Shown in pieces: positions 30,217 to 35,345 of a stretch of 35,345 nt of DNA. Origin of the DNA: Planctomycetota bacterium (lineage in GTDB: Bacteria; Planctomycetota; SZUA-567); the NCBI GenBank assembly GCA_031270685.1, contig JAISXA010000250.1:1-35345 (forward strand), in the 5' to 3' direction. Under the pieces are notes generated by a model. The model was not told where the DNA came from, did no database searches, and saw nothing but the letters and a program-made list of their open reading frames with translations. The first letter of the stretch is position 1. Each line of letters starts with the position of its first letter. A program made the translations under genes and the position numbers.

Positions 30217-31107
30217 TTAGAGGTTGTCCTTGGTCAGGAGCTTCACCGGAACGTAAACGGTCTCTTCCAGCTTTTCGCCGGCAAGCGCGCGGACCGCCAT
30301 GTCCACGCCCATCTTGCCGATCGCGTATGGCTGCTGCGCCACCGAGCCCGCGAGGCCGCCGGCCTTGATCGAAGCCACGGCGTCGTCGGTGCCGTCGAAG
30401 CCGATGACCAGGATGTCGCTTCCGCGCCCGGCGGCGTTCAGCGCCTCGAGGGCGCCAAGCGCCATCTCGTCGTTCTCGGAGAAGACGGCCTTGATGCCGG
30501 GGTTGGCCTGGAGGATGTTCTGCATGACGGTCATGCCCAGGCTGCGCTGCGAATCCGCGGGCTGGCGGGCGACGACCTTCATGCCGTTGGCCTCGACCAC
30601 GTCGGTGAAGCCCTGGCCGCGCAGGGCGGTGATGACGTAGCCGAGCTGGCACTGGATGTGCGCGACCTGGTGCGGGCCCTTGCCCAGCTTTTCGACCGCG
30701 AATTCGCCGGCCAGCCTGCCGCCGCCGAGGTTGTCGGAAATGATGAAGGTGTCGATCTTGCCCTGGGTGACGCCGACGTCCAGGACCGACACCGGGATGC
30801 CGGCGCGGTTGGCGACCTCGACCACGTTGGAGCCGGAATCCGGATCCCACGGCGAGAGCAGGATGTAGTCGACCTTCTTCTGGATCAGGTCCTCGGCGTT
30901 CGCGAGTTCGCGGGCCGCGTCGGTGCGCGCGTCGAGGACGGTGACCTCAATGCCCTTTTCGGCGCAGCCGGCCTTGACGCCCTCGGCGACCGTCACCCAG
31001 AACTGGTTGCCCAGGTCCTGCACCAGATACCCGAAGCGGTACTGCCCGGCCGAGGCGGACAGACCGGCCATGAACGCAACCGCAAACAATAGCGACAATC
31101 TACGCAT
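30217..31107 (-). CDS. Sugar ABC transporter substrate-binding protein (RbsB-like)
   Basis: Signal peptide, LGNQFWVTVAEGVKAGCAEKGIEVTVLDARTDAARELANAEDLIQKKVDYILLSPWD. Confidence 0.94.
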   Translation of the reverse strand: MRRLSLLFAVAFMAGLSASAGQYRFGYLVQDLGNQFWVTVAEGVKAGCAEKGIEVTVLDARTDAARELANAEDLIQKKVDYILLSPWDPDSGSNVVEVANRAGIPVSVLDVGVTQGKIDTFIISDNLGGGRLAGEFAVEKLGKGPHQVAHIQCQLGYVITALRGQGFTDVVEANGMKVVARQPADSQRSLGMTVMQNILQANPGIKAVFSENDEMALGALEALNAAGRGSDILVIGFDGTDDAVASIKAGGLAGSVAQQPYAIGKMGVDMAVRALAGEKLEETVYVPVKLLTKDNL

Positions 31108-31280
31108 GCGAAGCCCTCCCTATCGACACCATGAAAAACCCGGCGGCGGCCATCCGCCGCCGATACCAATCCACCGCGCTTCGCCCGCCGCGCGCCGCGC
31201 AACCGCGAAGCGACTCCCCGTCGCCGCCGCGCCCGCCTTGAAGCCGCGACCGCGCCTGCCGCGGCGCGCGCCGCAAAGCG

Positions 31281-32224
<944 letters not shown>

Positions 32225-32228
<4 letters not shown>

Positions 32229-33709
32229 TTGACCGCCCCTCCCGCCGCCGCGAGCATGACCTTTTCCGCCGTCGCCTCGGCCCGGGCGAACACCCCCGCC
32301 TCGGCCCCGCGGCAGATCACCATGATCCGGTCGCTTATCGCCAGCAGCTCCGGCAGTTCGGAGCTGACCATGACGATGGCCACGCCGTTCGCCGCCATTT
32401 CCCCCAGCAATTTGTATATTTCCGCCTTCGCGCCGACGTCGATGCCGCGCGTCGGCTCGTCCAGCAGCAGCACCCTCGGCTCGGCGCCGATCCATTTCGC
32501 CACCGCCGCCTTTTGCTGATTCCCGCCGGAAAGGTTCGCCGCCCTGACGTCCACGCCCGCCGCCTTGATGCCGAGGCGCTCGGACAGGCGGGCGCTCTCC
32601 CTCCGGAGCGCCTTGCGGTCAAGGCGGCCGCCCCTGAGAAATTTCCGGAGGCGGGGGAGCATGATGTTGTCCGCCAGGCTGGACTCCAGTATCAACCCCT
32701 CGCCCGCGCGGTCCTCGGGGATATAGGCCAGGCCCAGCTCCACCGCCCGCCTGGCGCTGGCGATGACCGTCGGGACGCCGTCCAGCCGGATCTCCCCCGC
32801 GCTTTTCGGAAGTTCCCCGAATATGGTTTTAAGAATTTCCGTGCGCCCGGCGCCGACCAGGCCGCCGATGCCGAGAATCTCCCCGGCGCGCACGCCGAAG
32901 CCGACCTTCGAGAATTTGCCCGGGGACGAAAGGCCGCGAACCTCCATGACCACCTCGCCAAGCGGCAGCGTTCTTTTTGGAAACAGGTCGACGACCGGCC
33001 GGCCGGCCATGGCCGACGCCAACTGCTCGCCGGTCATGGACGGCGTATCCCAATCGCCCACCAGCCCGCCGTCCCGGAGCACGGTGACGCGCTCGGTGAC
33101 GGAGAAGATCTCCTCGAGATGGTGGCTGATGAAGATCAGCGAGACGCCGCGCTCCTTGAGCGAACGGACGACGGCGAAAAACGCCTCGACCTCGCGCGGC
33201 GTAAGCGTCGAGGTCGGTTCGTCCAGGATCAGGATGCGCGTTTCCGGGGTGATGGCGCGGGCGATGGCGACCAGTTGCCGGTCGGCGATCGAGAGCGAAC
33301 CGAGCCTGGCGAAGGGATCGATGCCGGCGCCCAGGTCCCGCAAGCGCTCGCGCGCGGCATCGGCCATGCCTTTCTTGTCGAGGCGCCAGCCCCGGGTCCG
33401 GAATCCCGACAGGTGCAGATTTTCCGACACGTCGAGGTCGGGGATCATGTTGAGGTTCTGATAGACGATCCCGATGCCGAGATTGCGGGCGGCGAGGGCG
33501 TCGGGGATCTCCACCTCGCGCCCGTCGATGCGGATGGCCCCCGCATCCTTCCGCAGCGCTCCGGCGAGGATGTTCATCAGCGTGCTCTTCCCCGCCCCGT
33601 TCTCGCCCACCACGGCGTGGATTTCACCCTTTCCGACCCGCAACGTCACCGCGTCCAGCGCCTTGACGCCGGGAAAGGATTTCGAGATCGCTTCCATTTC
33701 CAGAAACAT
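32225..33709 (-). CDS. Sugar ABC transporter ATP-binding protein (RbsA-like, two ATPase domains)
   Basis: MFLEMEAISKSFPGVKALDAVTLRVGKGEIHAVVGENGAGKSTLMNILAG, ILILDEPTSTLTPREVEAFF, LSGGNQQKAAVAKWIGAEPRVLLLDEPTRGIDVGAK. Confidence 0.96.
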
Positions 33710-33800
33710 GCGCGGTCCAATCGCGGAACCGGGTGCGGCGTTCGCCGGGGACGGTGCGGGCGCGGCGGGCAAAGGCGAACGAAAACGACGCCGGAAAACG

Positions 33801-33816
33801 ATGTAAATGTTTACAT
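33801..33816. promoter_or_regulatory. Putative LacI-family operator ATGTAAATGTTTACAT
   Basis: Perfect 7-bp half-sites ATGTAAA/TTTACAT with 2-bp centre, just downstream of the putative -10. The operon encodes a LacI regulator. Confidence 0.75.
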
Positions 33817-33818
33817 TT

Positions 33819-33847
33819 TTCGTACAGGCTTTCCCCGGTTTTGTCAA
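33819..33847 (-). promoter_or_regulatory. Putative promoter of the sugar ABC operon: TTGACA-(17)-TACGAA
   Basis: Minus strand -35 TTGACA at 33842-33847, weak -10 at 33819-33824, adjacent to operator. Confidence 0.5.
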
Positions 33848-33972
33848 GGGGTTTTTGGGATGGATTTTGGCGACGGGCATCCGGGCGCAAAGCGGGACCG
33901 GCCATTCCCTGACGGGATGGCCGGCGAAGTTGGGAAGGAGGAAAGCCGCGTTGCGCAACGCCAATATCAAAC

Positions 33973-34070
33973 GCTGTTTTATCCCCTGGCGTAGTGTTGC
34001 CTGTGCGCGGATCGGGTGTTGACGCCAACCATGTCGTTTCCCCATATTACGCCGGCAAGGATAAAACAGC
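33973..34070. repeat. 98-bp inverted-repeat structure
   Basis: GCTGTTTTATCC-cct-GGCGTA (33973-33993) versus TACGCC-ggcaa-GGATAAAACAGC (34048-34070): 12 + 6 bp of perfect inverted complementarity. Confidence 0.7.
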
Positions 34071-34147
34071 ATGTTTATCGCATGAATTCATAGTATCCCG
34101 GGATTTCCCGCTTTGTCGGGAGAAAATAAAAAAAACTCTAAAACAGT

Positions 34148-34358
34148 GGACTTTTGGAGAAAATCGGGCCAACCGCCGCCCGATTTCCTCCAAAGATGTC
34201 ACTCCAAAGATGTCACTGCTTACGGACCAATGGGTTGATTTTTCGCCCTGTCGGGCGATAGCGCCGACCTTGCAATAATTCCCGACGCAAAATGTAAACC
34301 CAAGAAACTTTGGAGAGAATCAAACGGCGGTTCGTTTGATTCTCTCCAAAAGTCAACC
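34148..34358. repeat. Composite element copy B: two inverted hairpin units flanking conserved core
   Basis: Hairpin 1 TTTGGAGAAAATCGGGC-[CAACCGCC]-GCCCGATTTCCTCCAAA (34153-34194). Hairpin 2 TTTGGAGAGAATCAAAC-[GGCGGTTC]-GTTTGATTCTCTCCAAA (34309-34350), perfect 17-bp stem. Core includes GCTTACGG.CCAATGGGTTG and TTGCAATAATTCCCGACG, shared with copy A. Confidence 0.88.
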
Positions 34359-34389
34359 GGAAAGACATCCTCGAAAGCCCGGTCGCGGT

Positions 34390-35345
34390 ATTTCAATCGC
34401 CTTTCACCTGCAAGGGAGATTCTCGGGTTAACGGCAACATTACGCTTAATTTCCCTACCGTGGATCTCAATCGCCTTTCGGCTGTGGGGGAGATTCTCGG
34501 GGTGGAGAATTTCGCCGACGACCTGTTCCGGCAATACCGAGTCTCAATCGCCTTTCGGCTGTGGGGGAGATTCTCGGCGGCACCGGTTGTTCGAAACCAA
34601 CTTCCCGCTTGCGGGTCTCAATCGCCTTTCGGCTGTGGGGGAGATTCTCGGCTTGTCGGCACCGGTCTTGGATCGTTGCTCGGAGGACGTCTCAATCGCC
34701 TTTCGGCTGTGGGGGAGATTCTCGGATCCCGCGAAATATTTCTCTTCGGTGGACGACCTCCGCGTCTCAATCGCCTTTCGGCTGTGGGGGAGATTCTCGG
34801 GTCGTTTCGACGACGCCACCGACGCCTGGGAGCGCGTGTCTCAATCGCCTTTCGGCTGTGGGGGAGATTCTCGGAGCGATACTGGCTGGTATATCCGTTT
34901 TAACCGCTGCGAGTCTCAATCGCCTTTCGGCTGTGGGGGAGATTCTCGGCTCGAGGCGGCCGGACATCTCGCGCATCGCCTCGGGTCTCAATCGCCTTTC
35001 GGCTGTGGGGGAGATTCTCGGTTGGCACTATATCTTCTGCTGTTGGCAGGAGTGATTAGTCTCAATCGCCTTTCGGCTGTGGGGGAGATTCTCGGCGCCG
35101 CCGCGAACAAGAAAAGCCTTAACCTCGTGGAGTGGTCTCAATCGCCTTTCGGCTGTGGGGGAGATTCTCGGCCGCCAACAGCGTGCCAATGCCGACTGGG
35201 ACGAGTACGGTCTCAATCGCCTTTCGGCTGTGGGGGAGATTCTCGGTCTGTTTGCGTTACAGGGTGTGCAACTCCCCCCCGAGCGTCTCAATCGCCTTTC
35301 GGCTGTGGGGGAGATTCTCGGAAAACGATGGATGCAATCACCCGT
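34390..35345 (-). CRISPR. CRISPR array, 13 repeats (first degenerate) and 12 complete spacers, continuing beyond the window
   Basis: 37-bp repeat GTCTCAATCGCCTTTCGGCTGTGGGGGAGATTCTCGG starting at 34390 (degenerate), 34464 (1 mismatch), 34541, 34615, 34689, 34764, 34838, 34913, 34985, 35059, 35135, 35210, 35285. Spacers 35-40 nt and all different. Strand inferred from the 3' ATTGAGAC tag on the reverse complement and the degenerate repeat at the left end. Confidence 0.98.

Noticed and set aside
33903-33922. GC-rich hairpin GGCCATTCCC-TGAC-GGGATGGCC upstream of the sugar ABC operon
   Set aside because: Could be a terminator of unknown transcript or a chance palindrome; no T tract and no gene end beside it.
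34309-34350. Hairpin 2 of copy B as an additional decayed CRISPR repeat (shares GATTCTC and lies one spacer length from repeat 1)
   Set aside because: Only about 7 nt match the repeat; the sequence is fully explained by the hairpin family also present at 13505-13544.
34460-35055. Plus- and minus-strand ORFs with repeating peptides such as LNRLSAVGEILG and ENLPHSRKAIET
   Set aside because: Translations of the CRISPR repeat, not proteins.

Overview
High-GC bacterial window, mostly packed with protein-coding genes on the minus strand. Features, left to right: 3'-truncated glycyl radical enzyme (GCVEP catalytic-Cys motif visible), small hypothetical, RPE/AlsE-like epimerase, membrane pyrophosphatase (hppA), mnmG, a sulfur-type operon (NitT/TauT ABC transporter, Cys/Met PLP enzyme, and an in-frame QueG-like Fe-S protein / O-acetylhomoserine sulfhydrylase ORF), znuB-znuC-znuA, ispE, a GH57/DUF3536 protein (+), rseP-dxr-argH, two hypotheticals (+), dTDP-glucose dehydratase (+), TauE/SafE permease (+), a LacI regulator with a sugar ABC operon (lacI-rbsB-rbsC-rbsA order on the map), and a CRISPR array running off the right edge (13 x 37-bp repeats, the leftmost degenerate, no cas genes in the window). 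The most unexplained signal is a dispersed family of intergenic hairpins. Their 7-8 nt loop is nearly invariant (GGCGGTT, or AACCGCC on the other strand), while parts of the stems differ between copies with compensating changes. Two ~200-bp composite copies carry inverted hairpin pairs whose loops are mutually complementary. A related box, GTGGACTTTTGGAGGAAATC, also supplies the apparent Shine-Dalgarno of several genes. All calls come from reading the sequence and the supplied ORF track; no searches or folding were run.
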